This document shows, piece after piece, positions 16,280-24,900 of a DNA stretch of 64,000 bases. A program made the translations under genes and the position numbers. The notes under the pieces were generated by a model. It was not told the origin of the DNA, searched no databases, and saw only the letters and a program-made list of their open reading frames with translations. Source of the stretch: Chersky-840 sp035604715 (GTDB lineage: Bacteria; Actinomycetota; Acidimicrobiia; Acidimicrobiales; UBA8190). The stretch is taken from the NCBI GenBank assembly GCA_963731665.1, contig CAVSWP010000008.1:372001-436000 (forward strand). Direction: 5' to 3'. The first letter of the stretch is position 1. Every line of letters begins with the position of its first letter.

Positions 16280-17710
16280 TTATCGGACGTGCAGCAGCGC
16301 CCGGATCTTGCGGCCCACGCCCCCGGCGACGGCTCGCCCGCCCCCCTGGCGATACAGCGTGGCCACCCGGCCGAGGCGCTGGCCGGGAAGGCCCGGGGCG
16401 GGTGCGGTCGACGCCGCAGCAGGGCCCGAGCTCCGGCCCTCGCCGGGCCAGCCCGGTTGGTCGGGCGCTCGGCGGGGCGCGCCACAGAAGGCCACCAGCG
16501 GCTCGAGTACCACCGACCACCGGAACCGGGCGGCGACGGCAACCGAGCGCGCTCGGCACTCCTCCCGCCGGTGCCGGTCGCTCAACAGGCCCACAAGGGC
16601 GTGGGCCACGGCGTCGACGTCCTGCCCCGGTACGACCACCCCCAGCCCTTCGGCCGAGATGATGTCGGCGAAGCCGTCGCCGGCGGTGGCCACGATGGGG
16701 AGCCCGGTCCACAGGTAGTCGAGGATGCGGGTCCGAAACGAGTACATGGTCTCGAGGTTCTCGAGGTGGAGGCTCACGCCCACGTCGGCCTCCATGAGAA
16801 AGTTCTGGCGCTCGGCGTAGTCGACCCAGCCGTCGTTGAAGAACACGTGGACGTCGGTCAACCCGAGCGCGTCGGAGAGCCGGCGGGCCTCCACGGCCGC
16901 CCCGGACTCCTCGATGTCGGGTTTGGGATGGCGGGTGCCCAGGAAGTAGAGGCGCACGCGTGGTCGGGTGACCCGGACCTTGTCGACGGCCCGGATGAGG
17001 GTGAGCGGGTCGAACCAGTCGTAGAGACCACCTCCCCAGATGACCACGTCGTCACCGGGCCCGATGCCGGGGACCACCCCCCGCAACGCGCCGGCGGTCC
17101 GTTGGGGGGGCTCGTCGGGAAGACCGAAGGCCACCACGTCGATGAGGCGGCGAAGCGTGGGGTCGTCCTCGTAGGTGTGGGGATTGACCCGCCCCAGCGC
17201 GGCGAGGAACCCGAGCCACAGATCTCGTTGTCTTTCGCTGGCGCACACGAAGTAGTCACCCCGGACCAATTGCTCTTCGAGCGTGCCCACTGTGTTGGCG
17301 ACGTTGATGGAACGGTCGGGCTCCGGGTCCGATGTGCTCAGCACCAGAGCCTCGAGGTGCAGAGGGTCGTAGAGGTCGAACACCATGACCTTCTTCGAGC
17401 CTCGGAACGAAGGCACGTTGTGTAGGAGATAGCCCTGCACGATGGCAACGTCACACCACCGCTCGAGCTCGGCGAAGCGCGACGGTCCCGCCGATTCGAC
17501 GGTGAAGTGCGGCGACGCCACCTCGCACAATTCGGACGTCGTGGCCAGCACCACGTCCTGGTGCGCCGCCAACGCCTCGGCGATGTGCCAGGCGCGGATG
17601 GCGGGACCGGCCATCTTGGCGGTGAGCACGTCATCGGTGATCACGGCGACACGGCGCGCACGCGTCGGCGACGAGAGAGCAGGGTCCGCCTCGGAGGCGC
17701 CGACTATCAT
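16280..17710 (-). CDS. GT4-family glycosyltransferase (pair B, minus)
   Basis: 476 residues. The N-terminal domain contains KMAGPAIRAWHIAEALA, the mid region GDYFVCASERQRDLWLGFL, and the donor domain VVIWGGGLYDWFDPLTLIRA with RTRILDYLWTGLPIVATAGDG near the end. These blocks recur almost unchanged in the divergent gene at 17838-19067, so the pair arose by duplication. The C-terminal about 60 residues are basic and low in complexity. It probably adds a sugar during polysaccharide assembly; donor and linkage are unknown. Confidence 0.83.
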   Translation of the reverse strand: MIVGASEADPALSSPTRARRVAVITDDVLTAKMAGPAIRAWHIAEALAAHQDVVLATTSELCEVASPHFTVESAGPSRFAELERWCDVAIVQGYLLHNVPSFRGSKKVMVFDLYDPLHLEALVLSTSDPEPDRSINVANTVGTLEEQLVRGDYFVCASERQRDLWLGFLAALGRVNPHTYEDDPTLRRLIDVVAFGLPDEPPQRTAGALRGVVPGIGPGDDVVIWGGGLYDWFDPLTLIRAVDKVRVTRPRVRLYFLGTRHPKPDIEESGAAVEARRLSDALGLTDVHVFFNDGWVDYAERQNFLMEADVGVSLHLENLETMYSFRTRILDYLWTGLPIVATAGDGFADIISAEGLGVVVPGQDVDAVAHALVGLLSDRHRREECRARSVAVAARFRWSVVLEPLVAFCGAPRRAPDQPGWPGEGRSSGPAAASTAPAPGLPGQRLGRVATLYRQGGGRAVAGGVGRKIRALLHVR

Positions 17711-17837
17711 CGGCTCGATGCACCCTCGGTGGCGGCGCGCGTGCGGGTGCCGGCCATGCGACGAGCCTAGTGAGCACCCCGAGGGGAGAGCGCGTCATGT
17801 GACGGGCCTGTCCGTGGCGCCCCACCCGCATTGACCC

Positions 17838-19067
17838 ATGGCCACCCGCGTGCTCGTCCTGAGCTTCGACCCCGTCACCGAGTCCATGGCCGGGCCCGCC
17901 ATCCGGGCCTGGCAACTGGCCCAGGTGCTCGACACGCGCTTCGACGTCACCCTGGCCAGCACGGTGGAAGCGACGCTTCGGCACGATTCCATGGAGGTGT
18001 GCTCGGTGGCGCGCCAGCCCGGTGGCATGGCGCACCTGGTCGACAAAGCCGACGTGGTCTTCGCCCCGACGAGCGTGGTGCGTCGCCACCGGGAGGTGGC
18101 GTCGAGCCCTGTCCCACTGGTCATCGACATGTACATCCCCACCCATCTCGAGAACCTCGAGCGCGGTGGGCGCGGTGACACCGAGTACGCCCAGGCCGTG
18201 TCCCACCAGGTCTCGGTGATCAACGAGGATCTGGCTCGAGGTGACTTCTTCCTGTGCGCCAGCGAACGCCAGAGGGACTTCTGGCTCGGTGCGCTGTCGC
18301 ACGCCGGGCGCGTCAACCCGGCCACCTACGACGATGACCCCACGCTTCGTCGCCTGATCGACGTGGTGGCCTTCGGTCTCCCCCCCGACCCGCCGGTGCC
18401 GGCCGGCCCCGTGCTCCGCCGGCACTTCCCGGCCATCGGCGCCGCCGACCCGGTCGTGGTGTGGGGCGGCGGCGTCTACGACTGGTTCGACCCCGTCTCG
18501 CTGGTGAGAGCTGTCCACCAGGTCCGGCGCCGCGTCCCCGACGTCCGGTTGGTCTTCCTCGGCATGAACAACCCCAATCCCGACATCGCCGAGATGGCCC
18601 GGGCCCTCGAGTTGCGCGCCGTGAGCGACGAGCTCGGCCTCACGGGGTCCACCGTCTTCTTCAATGACCGGTGGGTCCCCTACCTGGACTGGGGGAGCTA
18701 CCTGCTCGATGCCGACGTCGCCGTGAGCATCCATCTCGACAACCTCGAGACGCGATTCTCGTTCCGTACCCGCATCCTCGACTACCTGTGGGCGCGCCGA
18801 CCCATGATCCTCACCGGTGGTGACTCGCTCGGCGATCTCGTCGCCGCCCAGGGCCTTGGGATCACCGTTGCACCCGGTGACGTCGACGCCATCGAGGCGG
18901 CCCTGGTGCGGTTGCTCTCCGATGGACTGCCCCTGGCGGACTTCGGACCGACCCTGGCTCGGTTCCAGTGGCCTGAGGTGGCCCGGCCCCTGTTGCGCTG
19001 GCTGGAGAGCGCGCGCCGTTCCCCCGACACAGGAACCCCCGATGCCGGTGCTCTCGAGGCCCGGTGA
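17838..19067 (+). CDS. GT4-family glycosyltransferase (pair B, plus)
   Basis: 409 residues, ATG start. It shares blocks with the divergent neighbour: SMAGPAIRAWQLAQVL, GDFFLCASERQRDFWLGAL, VWGGGVYDWFDPVSLVRAV and RTRILDYLWARRPMILTGGD. The 127-bp gap between the two starts is a shared control region in which no clear promoter is seen. Compared with its partner it lacks the basic C-terminal tail. Likely a polysaccharide glycosyltransferase of the same specificity class. Confidence 0.85.
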   Translation: MATRVLVLSFDPVTESMAGPAIRAWQLAQVLDTRFDVTLASTVEATLRHDSMEVCSVARQPGGMAHLVDKADVVFAPTSVVRRHREVASSPVPLVIDMYIPTHLENLERGGRGDTEYAQAVSHQVSVINEDLARGDFFLCASERQRDFWLGALSHAGRVNPATYDDDPTLRRLIDVVAFGLPPDPPVPAGPVLRRHFPAIGAADPVVVWGGGVYDWFDPVSLVRAVHQVRRRVPDVRLVFLGMNNPNPDIAEMARALELRAVSDELGLTGSTVFFNDRWVPYLDWGSYLLDADVAVSIHLDNLETRFSFRTRILDYLWARRPMILTGGDSLGDLVAAQGLGITVAPGDVDAIEAALVRLLSDGLPLADFGPTLARFQWPEVARPLLRWLESARRSPDTGTPDAGALEAR

Positions 19068-19128
19068 CCTCGACGCGCCGACTGTACGGTCTCGCTTACG
19101 CGCCGTCGCTTGACGCTCGCGTGGTGCT

Positions 19129-19422
19129 GTGGCAATCCTACGGACCGTGAAACGCTTCTTGCGGCGCGCTCAGAGTTGGATCGAGCGCAGGGCGCTGGCG
19201 CAGCTCCACGCCCGTATCGACGCCATCGACCACCGGCTGGAGTCGATGACCGCCTTGGAACGCCGGCTGGGTGAAGTGCAGACGACGGTGGAGACCACCG
19301 CGGCCCGGGCGGCGGCGTCGATCGAGTACTCGCAGGGCGCGGCCGAGTCCGAGGCGCGCGTCACCCGGAGGATCGAGGCGATCGAGCAGATGCTCGGGGC
19401 GAAGCCACAGGGCGACGCTTGA
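19129..19422 (+). CDS. Small coiled-coil protein
   Basis: 97 residues, GTG start, predicted almost entirely helical. Heptad-like stretches run through ALAQLHARIDAIDHRLESM and RVTRRIEAIEQMLG, with a basic N-terminus (TVKRFLRRAQSWIERR) that could be amphipathic. It ends in a TTGA overlap with the following glycosyltransferase, so it is translated with it and may scaffold that enzyme at the membrane. No family was recognised. Confidence 0.65.
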   Translation: MAILRTVKRFLRRAQSWIERRALAQLHARIDAIDHRLESMTALERRLGEVQTTVETTAARAAASIEYSQGAAESEARVTRRIEAIEQMLGAKPQGDA

Positions 19423-21764
19423 CGTCGCCAATCCGCCTCGCCATCGATCTGCAGGCGCTGCAGGTCGATGGCTACGCCGATCGGGGCATCGGCCGCTATG
19501 TGTCGTCTCTAAGTGCGGCGCTGGGCCGCATCGGTCGGGTGGCCGGGGGCTTGCTCGCCCCCGAGCTGCCCCCGCCACTCGGTCTCCCGGCGGAACTGGC
19601 CGAGGCCGGATTGGTGCGCTGGGACTCGATGCAGACGCTGCGCGCCCTGATGGCCGGAAACGAGCCCGTGGTGCACCATGTTCCCGCCCCGTTCCTGCAC
19701 TGCGGGCCACTGGACTCCTCCAGCCTCGTGGTCAGCCCCCACTGGGAGGACGTGGGCCTGCCCCGGGTGGTGACGCTGCACGACCTCATCCCCCTGCGCG
19801 CCCCGCACCGGTACCTTCCCACGCCCGCCCATGTCGAGCGGTACCGGGCACGGGCCACGTGGGTGGCCGCTGCCGATCTCGTGCTGGCCGACTCCGAGTT
19901 CACGCGCCGCGAGGCCATCGAGCTCCTCGACTGCGACCCGGACAAGGTGGTGAACATCGGCTGTGGCGTGTCCCCGTACTTCACCCCGAGCGACGGGACC
20001 GACGGCGAGCACTTCCGCTTCTTCCTGGGCGATCTCGAAGAGCATCCGTTCTTGCTCACCATCAGCGGGAGCGACATCCGCAAGGGCACCGAACGACTCA
20101 TCGCTGCCGTGGGGCTGCTCGTGCAGGCCGGCTTCGACCTCCGGCTCCTGGTGGTCGGCGACCTGACTCCGCCGTGGCGGGCCAGGCTCACCGACGCCGC
20201 CTCCAGCGCCGGGATGAACGGGCGGGTGGTGCTGGCGGGCTCGGTGGGAGACGAGCTCCTGCGGGCCTGTTACCGGCGGGCCCTGGTCACGGTGATGCCC
20301 TCTGTCGCCGAGGGCTTCGGACTCCCCGTGCTCGAGTCGGCCGCGTGCGGGACCCCGGCGCTGGCGTCGGCGACCACGGCTCTGGCCGAGGCGGCCGCCA
20401 CGGCGCTGGCCACCTTCGACCCCGCCGACACCGGCGCCGTGTCACGGGCCATCGCCGACCTCCTCGGCGACGAGGACCGCAGAGCCGCCGTCCTCGAAGC
20501 TCAGCGGGAGCTGGCGACCCGCTCGACCTGGGAGGTCGTGGCCGGCAAGGCCGCAGGGGCCATCGACGCCATGGGCGCGACACTGGGTCGCTCGGCGTGG
20601 ACGGCGCCGCCCCCGCCGACGCGCCTGGCGCTCGTGGGGCCGCTCCCGCCCATCAGTGGGGGGATCTCGGTCTACAACGATCGTCTGCTGCGAGCGCTTG
20701 CTCGAGACGTGGCCGTCGATGCCGTGTCACCCACGGTGACCTCGCCCGAGCTTCCTCCCGGGGTCCGACACTTCCCCATCGACGCCTTCGGTCTCGACGC
20801 CCGCCCGTCGTCGTACGACGCCGTGGTCTACACCTTGGGGAATTCCGACGGGCATCTCTCCACCGTCGAGTCGGCCCTGCGCTACCCGGGATGGATCTGG
20901 TTGCACGAGGTGCGGCTGCCGGCCATCGCCGTCACCGCCCTGGATGCGCTCGACGACGACGAGTTCGCGGCGTCGTTGGGCTGGCTCCTCGAACGGTCCT
21001 ACCCGGGGCGGGCACCGACCCGTGCGGCACGACGGGCGGGGCGCTCGGTGCGCGACCTCGTCACCGCGGGGGTGGGGCTTCTGCCCCTGTTGGCCGAACG
21101 GTGCCGGGGAGTGTTGGTCAACTCCGAGGTGGCCCGGCGTTTGGTGCTGCTGGACCTGCCGCCTCTGGCGCACCATGCCCCGGTCCGGGTGCTGCCGCCC
21201 GCCTGCCCACCGGTCACGCGCAGCGACCGGACGGGAACCGGCCGCGACCCCGTGGTCGTCGCCTTGGGCATCGTGTCGATGGCGAAGCGCCCCGACCTCC
21301 TGGTGGACGCGGCCGCCCTGGTCGGGTGCCGGCTCGTGTTCGTGGGGCCGTGCCCGCCGTTGCTCGCCCAGGTCATAGGCGACCGCGCCCGCGTGCGCGG
21401 CACCCTCGACGAGGTCGAGGTCACCGGGGCCGTCGACGACGCGCAGTGGCGGCACTGGCTGGCCACGGCGACCGTGGCGGTGCAGCTGCGCGAGGGAAGC
21501 AGCGGTGAGAACTCGGCGGCGGTGCTCGACGCCCTGTCGGCGGGGGTGCCGGTGATCACCAATCTGGCCACGGCCACAGAATTCCCCGAGGGGACGGTGT
21601 CGCATGTGCCCACGACCGACCCCACCGTCGTGGCTGCGCGCCTGGAGGACCTTCTCGCCCATCCCGAGGAGCAACGAGCACTGGCCGACGGCGGACTGCG
21701 GTTCGCCTCTGACCACCAGTTCCGGCACTTGGCCGACACGCTAGTGTCGATCGTGACCGACTGA
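19419..21764 (+). CDS. Tandem two-domain GT4 glycosyltransferase
   Basis: 781 residues with a TTG start inside the TTGA overlap, so its synthesis may depend on the preceding gene. The first GT-B unit (about 1-395) opens LAIDLQALQVDGYADRGIGR, has the HDLIPLRAPHRY and ADSEFTRREAIELL blocks and the donor motif MPSVAEGFGLPVLESAACG. The second unit (about 405-781) opens LALVGPLPPISGGISVYNDR and contains VVALGIVSMAKRPDLLVDAA and LREGSSGENSAAVLDALSAG. Two transferase modules in one chain suggest processive or sequential sugar addition. Confidence 0.85.
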   Translation: MTSPIRLAIDLQALQVDGYADRGIGRYVSSLSAALGRIGRVAGGLLAPELPPPLGLPAELAEAGLVRWDSMQTLRALMAGNEPVVHHVPAPFLHCGPLDSSSLVVSPHWEDVGLPRVVTLHDLIPLRAPHRYLPTPAHVERYRARATWVAAADLVLADSEFTRREAIELLDCDPDKVVNIGCGVSPYFTPSDGTDGEHFRFFLGDLEEHPFLLTISGSDIRKGTERLIAAVGLLVQAGFDLRLLVVGDLTPPWRARLTDAASSAGMNGRVVLAGSVGDELLRACYRRALVTVMPSVAEGFGLPVLESAACGTPALASATTALAEAAATALATFDPADTGAVSRAIADLLGDEDRRAAVLEAQRELATRSTWEVVAGKAAGAIDAMGATLGRSAWTAPPPPTRLALVGPLPPISGGISVYNDRLLRALARDVAVDAVSPTVTSPELPPGVRHFPIDAFGLDARPSSYDAVVYTLGNSDGHLSTVESALRYPGWIWLHEVRLPAIAVTALDALDDDEFAASLGWLLERSYPGRAPTRAARRAGRSVRDLVTAGVGLLPLLAERCRGVLVNSEVARRLVLLDLPPLAHHAPVRVLPPACPPVTRSDRTGTGRDPVVVALGIVSMAKRPDLLVDAAALVGCRLVFVGPCPPLLAQVIGDRARVRGTLDEVEVTGAVDDAQWRHWLATATVAVQLREGSSGENSAAVLDALSAGVPVITNLATATEFPEGTVSHVPTTDPTVVAARLEDLLAHPEEQRALADGGLRFASDHQFRHLADTLVSIVTD

Positions 21765-21800
21765 CGGTCTCCGACACACCTTCCGGAACGGCGCGGCGCC

Positions 21801-22763
21801 ATGGCGACCAACGAAGACGGGACCTCGGACGTTCCCCTGACCCCGGATCTCGACCGCCTCATCGGTGAGCTCGAAACCGAGTCGGCGCGACGGCGCGCCG
21901 AGCCCGGCTATCCACACGACGCCGACGCCCGCCTGCATTTCGAATTGGCGAGGAGGGCCCCGAACCCACCGGCGACGCAGTCGATGAGCGAGCTCATCGC
22001 CAAGGTGCAGGAGGCCGCCTCGCTCGCCTCGGTGGCGCCGGCCGACGCCACCAACGCCACCGGGGCGCGACGTCGCCGGCGTGACGCCGTGGGCGCTCCC
22101 CCGGAGCAAGGCGTCGGTCAGGTGGCGTCGTTGGGGCTCGCGGCCGCCGCCGCGTTGGAGGCCCTCGCCCTTCGCCTCGAGCAAGTCGAGCACCAGGTGA
22201 GGTACCTGGGACCACAGGCCGGAGAGGCCATCCCGGCCCCGTCGTCACCGGAGGCCGACGACACCCTGACCTCGTGGCGGGGCGTGTTGGGAGAAGGGCT
22301 GCCGACCGGGGCGCGGGTCCTGTACGCGCAGTCCCGGGCGGACGAGGTCGTCGCCGAGCTGCGCGCCGCAGGCATCGACGCCTACGGCCTCACGAGCACG
22401 GGCTCCCACCATCAACCGGGGCCCGACGTCCGTCACGGCGAGCTGTTGAGCCACTTGCGCGCCGTGGCCGACGATGCCTTGGGCGCCGTGGTGCTGACGG
22501 GCGTGCCCGAGGCCATGAGCGCGCCGGTCATCGGCCCCGTGGTGGCGGAGCTGGGCCGGGTGACGGGGATGGCGGTGATCATCTCCTCGGCTCCGTGGTG
22601 GTGGCGGCTCCGGCTGGGCGCGGTGAATGCCGATCTGTCGGTCGGGCGACCACTCGAGCCCGACACCTGGCTGCATGCCTTCCACGGCGTGGACATGGTG
22701 GGGACGGCCCAGTACGACCCTTCGGGGCAGAGCTACCGAGTGGTGGTCCGGGCCCAGCCGTGA
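21801..22763 (+). CDS. Degenerate methyltransferase-like protein (cluster paralogue B)
   Basis: 320 residues, ATG start. Its layout matches the protein at 11648-12670: charged helical N-terminus (RLIGELETESARRRAEPG), a helix with LEALALRLEQVEHQVRYLG, then a Rossmann-like C-terminus. The SAM glycine motif has decayed: VLYAQSRADEVVAELRAAG replaces the HAACGDGWLVGAL of the paralogue, while AYGLTSTG and AVVLTGVPEA keep the following strands. It may therefore be catalytically dead and structural. It overlaps the next GT gene as GTGA. Confidence 0.7.
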   Translation: MATNEDGTSDVPLTPDLDRLIGELETESARRRAEPGYPHDADARLHFELARRAPNPPATQSMSELIAKVQEAASLASVAPADATNATGARRRRRDAVGAPPEQGVGQVASLGLAAAAALEALALRLEQVEHQVRYLGPQAGEAIPAPSSPEADDTLTSWRGVLGEGLPTGARVLYAQSRADEVVAELRAAGIDAYGLTSTGSHHQPGPDVRHGELLSHLRAVADDALGAVVLTGVPEAMSAPVIGPVVAELGRVTGMAVIISSAPWWWRLRLGAVNADLSVGRPLEPDTWLHAFHGVDMVGTAQYDPSGQSYRVVVRAQP

Positions 22764-23968
22764 AACTGGGGCTCGTGGTCCCCCGCTACGGGGTGGACGT
22801 GGTGGGAGGGATCGAGCACTGGTTGCGCCTGCTGTGTGAGCACCTGGTGGCCATGAAGGGCTGGGAGGTCGACGTCTTCACCACCGGCGCGCTGTCCGCG
22901 GCCACCTGGGCCGACGAGCTGGCGCCCGGTGACAGCGAGATCGGAGGGGTCACCGTGCACCGCCGGCACTCGATCTCGGGTCGCGACCCCCGTTCGGGAG
23001 AGCTCAGCGTCGTGATCGGGCGCGGCCCTACCGTGATACCCGACGCCGTGGCGCGTCGCTTCGTCGAGCTGGTGGGACCGGTGTGCCCGGACGTGCTCGA
23101 CGATGCGGCCGGGTCGGGTTGCGACCTGGTGGCGGTGACGCCGTACCTGTTCTGGCCGGCGGTCCACGCCACGGCGCGCCTGGGACGGCGGGTGATCCTC
23201 CACAGCGCGGCGCACGACGAGCCCGAGCTCCATCTGCCGATCATGCGCGACGTCTTCGCGTCGGTGGGCGGGTTCGCCTACAACTCCTATGGCGAGCAGG
23301 CACTGGTGGAGCGCACCTTTCCCGTGGCCCATCTCCCGGCCAGCGTGATCGGCGCCACCGTCGTCGAAGGGTCGGGTGACCCCGAGGTGGCCCGGGCGGC
23401 CCTCGGCCTCGCACCGGGGGAACCGTTCGTGCTGTGCGTGGGCCGGGTGGAGCGGGCCAAGGGGTCACACGTCCTGGCCGAGCTGTGGCGCCTGTACCGC
23501 CAACGGCGCCCGGGTGCGCCTCGGCTGGTGCTCCTCGGCCCCGTGCACGAGGACCTCGAGGGCGACGACGCCGTCGTCGTCGCCGGTCGGCAACCCGAAG
23601 AGGTGAAGTGGGGCGCCCTGCAGGGCTGTGCGTTCGTCGTCACCCCCTCGGCGTGGGAGTCCTTCAGCCTCGTCGTCCTCGAGGCGTGGCTGGCGGGCGC
23701 CCCGGTGATGGTAAACCGCCGGTGCGAGGCGACCATGGAGCACTGCCGGCGCAGCGGCGGAGGCCTGTGGTTCTTCGACTACGCAGACTTCGAGGCGGTG
23801 GCCGACACGCTGCTCGCCGACAGCGCCCTTCGGGAGCTCCTCGTGCGCAACGGTCGGTCCTACACCCGGCGCGTCTTCAACTGGGGCGCCATCGTCGACC
23901 GCTACGAAACGCTGACGCAGCGCATCCTGGAGAGCTCGGCGCTCCCCGCCGCGGTCCCGCCGGCCTGA
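22760..23968 (+). CDS. GT4-family glycosyltransferase (cluster paralogue B)
   Basis: 402 residues from the GTG in the GTGA overlap; an open frame continues upstream but lies over the preceding gene. The N-terminus is KLGLVVPRYGVDVVGGIEH; the donor half has FVLCVGRVERAKGSHVLAEL and VTPSAWESFSLVVLEAWLAG. Length, the AAHDEPELHL block and the terminal CRRSGGGLWFFDY block match the protein at 12681-13880. The MT-like/GT gene pair is thus duplicated in the cluster. Confidence 0.86.
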   Translation: MKLGLVVPRYGVDVVGGIEHWLRLLCEHLVAMKGWEVDVFTTGALSAATWADELAPGDSEIGGVTVHRRHSISGRDPRSGELSVVIGRGPTVIPDAVARRFVELVGPVCPDVLDDAAGSGCDLVAVTPYLFWPAVHATARLGRRVILHSAAHDEPELHLPIMRDVFASVGGFAYNSYGEQALVERTFPVAHLPASVIGATVVEGSGDPEVARAALGLAPGEPFVLCVGRVERAKGSHVLAELWRLYRQRRPGAPRLVLLGPVHEDLEGDDAVVVAGRQPEEVKWGALQGCAFVVTPSAWESFSLVVLEAWLAGAPVMVNRRCEATMEHCRRSGGGLWFFDYADFEAVADTLLADSALRELLVRNGRSYTRRVFNWGAIVDRYETLTQRILESSALPAAVPPA

Positions 23969-23985
23969 TCGACCGGGCCGTTAGG

Positions 23986-24900
23986 ATGAGCGGCGTGGTT
24001 CGTCACCGCCTGCTGTCTCTCGTCGCGGCGAGGGCGCGTCGGTCGCTCGGCATGGACGACGTGTCGCAGAGGCTCGGTGACATCGAGGCCGGCCTGGCGC
24101 AGCTCCGTTCCGACCGATATCCCCACGGGCCGCTGTACTTCGGCGACCACACCGCGTTGGTAGCCACCCGTTGGGGCGCCAAGATGCTCGTCGACACCCG
24201 TGACGCGGCCATCTCGCCGTGGATCGTGCTCGACGGCTTGTGGGAGACGCACGTGACCGCCTGGTTGCAGCAGACGCTGCAGCCCGGTCAGGTGTTCGTC
24301 GACGTCGGTGCCAACGTGGGCTACTTCACGCTCCTCGGTGCACAGCTCGTGGGCCCGGGGGGGAGGGTCGTGGCCGTCGAGGCCCACCCCGGTCTCGCCG
24401 AGTTGCTGCGCCGCAACGTCATCATGAACGGGCTCTACGGATACGTCACCACCTGGCACCGAGCGGCGTGGTCGAGCACGACCAGTGTGCAACTGCACCA
24501 ACGCCTCAACTTCTCCGGTGCCTCGAGCGTGGGGGCCATCGGCTCCGAGGCTCTGGGCCGTCTGGGAGACAGCGAAGAGATGGTCGAGGTCCAAGCCGTG
24601 CCCCTCGACGACCTGCTCGAGGGACTTCCTCCGGTCGACGTGCTGAAGATGGACATCGAAGGAGCCGAGCTCCAGGCGTTCGCCGGGCTGTCCCGGACGC
24701 TCGAGGCCAGCCCGAAGATCTCGGTCATGTTCGAGTGGGCCCCGGCGCTCATGGAGGCCGTGGGCGACAAGGCCGACGCCCTGGTGGACCTCTTGGAAGG
24801 ACACGGCCTGCACTTCCGGCTCCTCGAAGACGGCCTCAGCCCCATCGAGCGCGCCAAGCTCCTCGACCTGCCCTACGGGAACGTCGTCGCGGCACGCTGA
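23986..24900 (+). CDS. FkbM-family methyltransferase
   Basis: 304 residues from the ATG of MSGVVRHRLL. A helical N-terminus (VSQRLGDIEAGLAQL) precedes an FkbM domain: VFVDVGANVGYFTLLGAQLV is motif I, then VVAVEAHPGLAELLRRNV, and VDVLKMDIEGAELQAF is the diagnostic FkbM block. Such enzymes O-methylate sugars or polyketides, and here a glycan hydroxyl is likely. It is joined to the next gene by a 1-nt TGATG overlap. Confidence 0.87.
   Translation: MSGVVRHRLLSLVAARARRSLGMDDVSQRLGDIEAGLAQLRSDRYPHGPLYFGDHTALVATRWGAKMLVDTRDAAISPWIVLDGLWETHVTAWLQQTLQPGQVFVDVGANVGYFTLLGAQLVGPGGRVVAVEAHPGLAELLRRNVIMNGLYGYVTTWHRAAWSSTTSVQLHQRLNFSGASSVGAIGSEALGRLGDSEEMVEVQAVPLDDLLEGLPPVDVLKMDIEGAELQAFAGLSRTLEASPKISVMFEWAPALMEAVGDKADALVDLLEGHGLHFRLLEDGLSPIERAKLLDLPYGNVVAAR

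Noticed and set aside
16225..16542. Upstream extension of the FG-GAP protein A frame
   Set aside because: It lies over the end of a glycosyltransferase gene and is Arg/Pro-rich; GTG 16224 has a GGAGG site.
22274..22759. N-terminal extension of the GT4 frame at 22760
   Set aside because: It overlaps the preceding methyltransferase-like gene in another frame; homology starts at KLGLVVPRYG.
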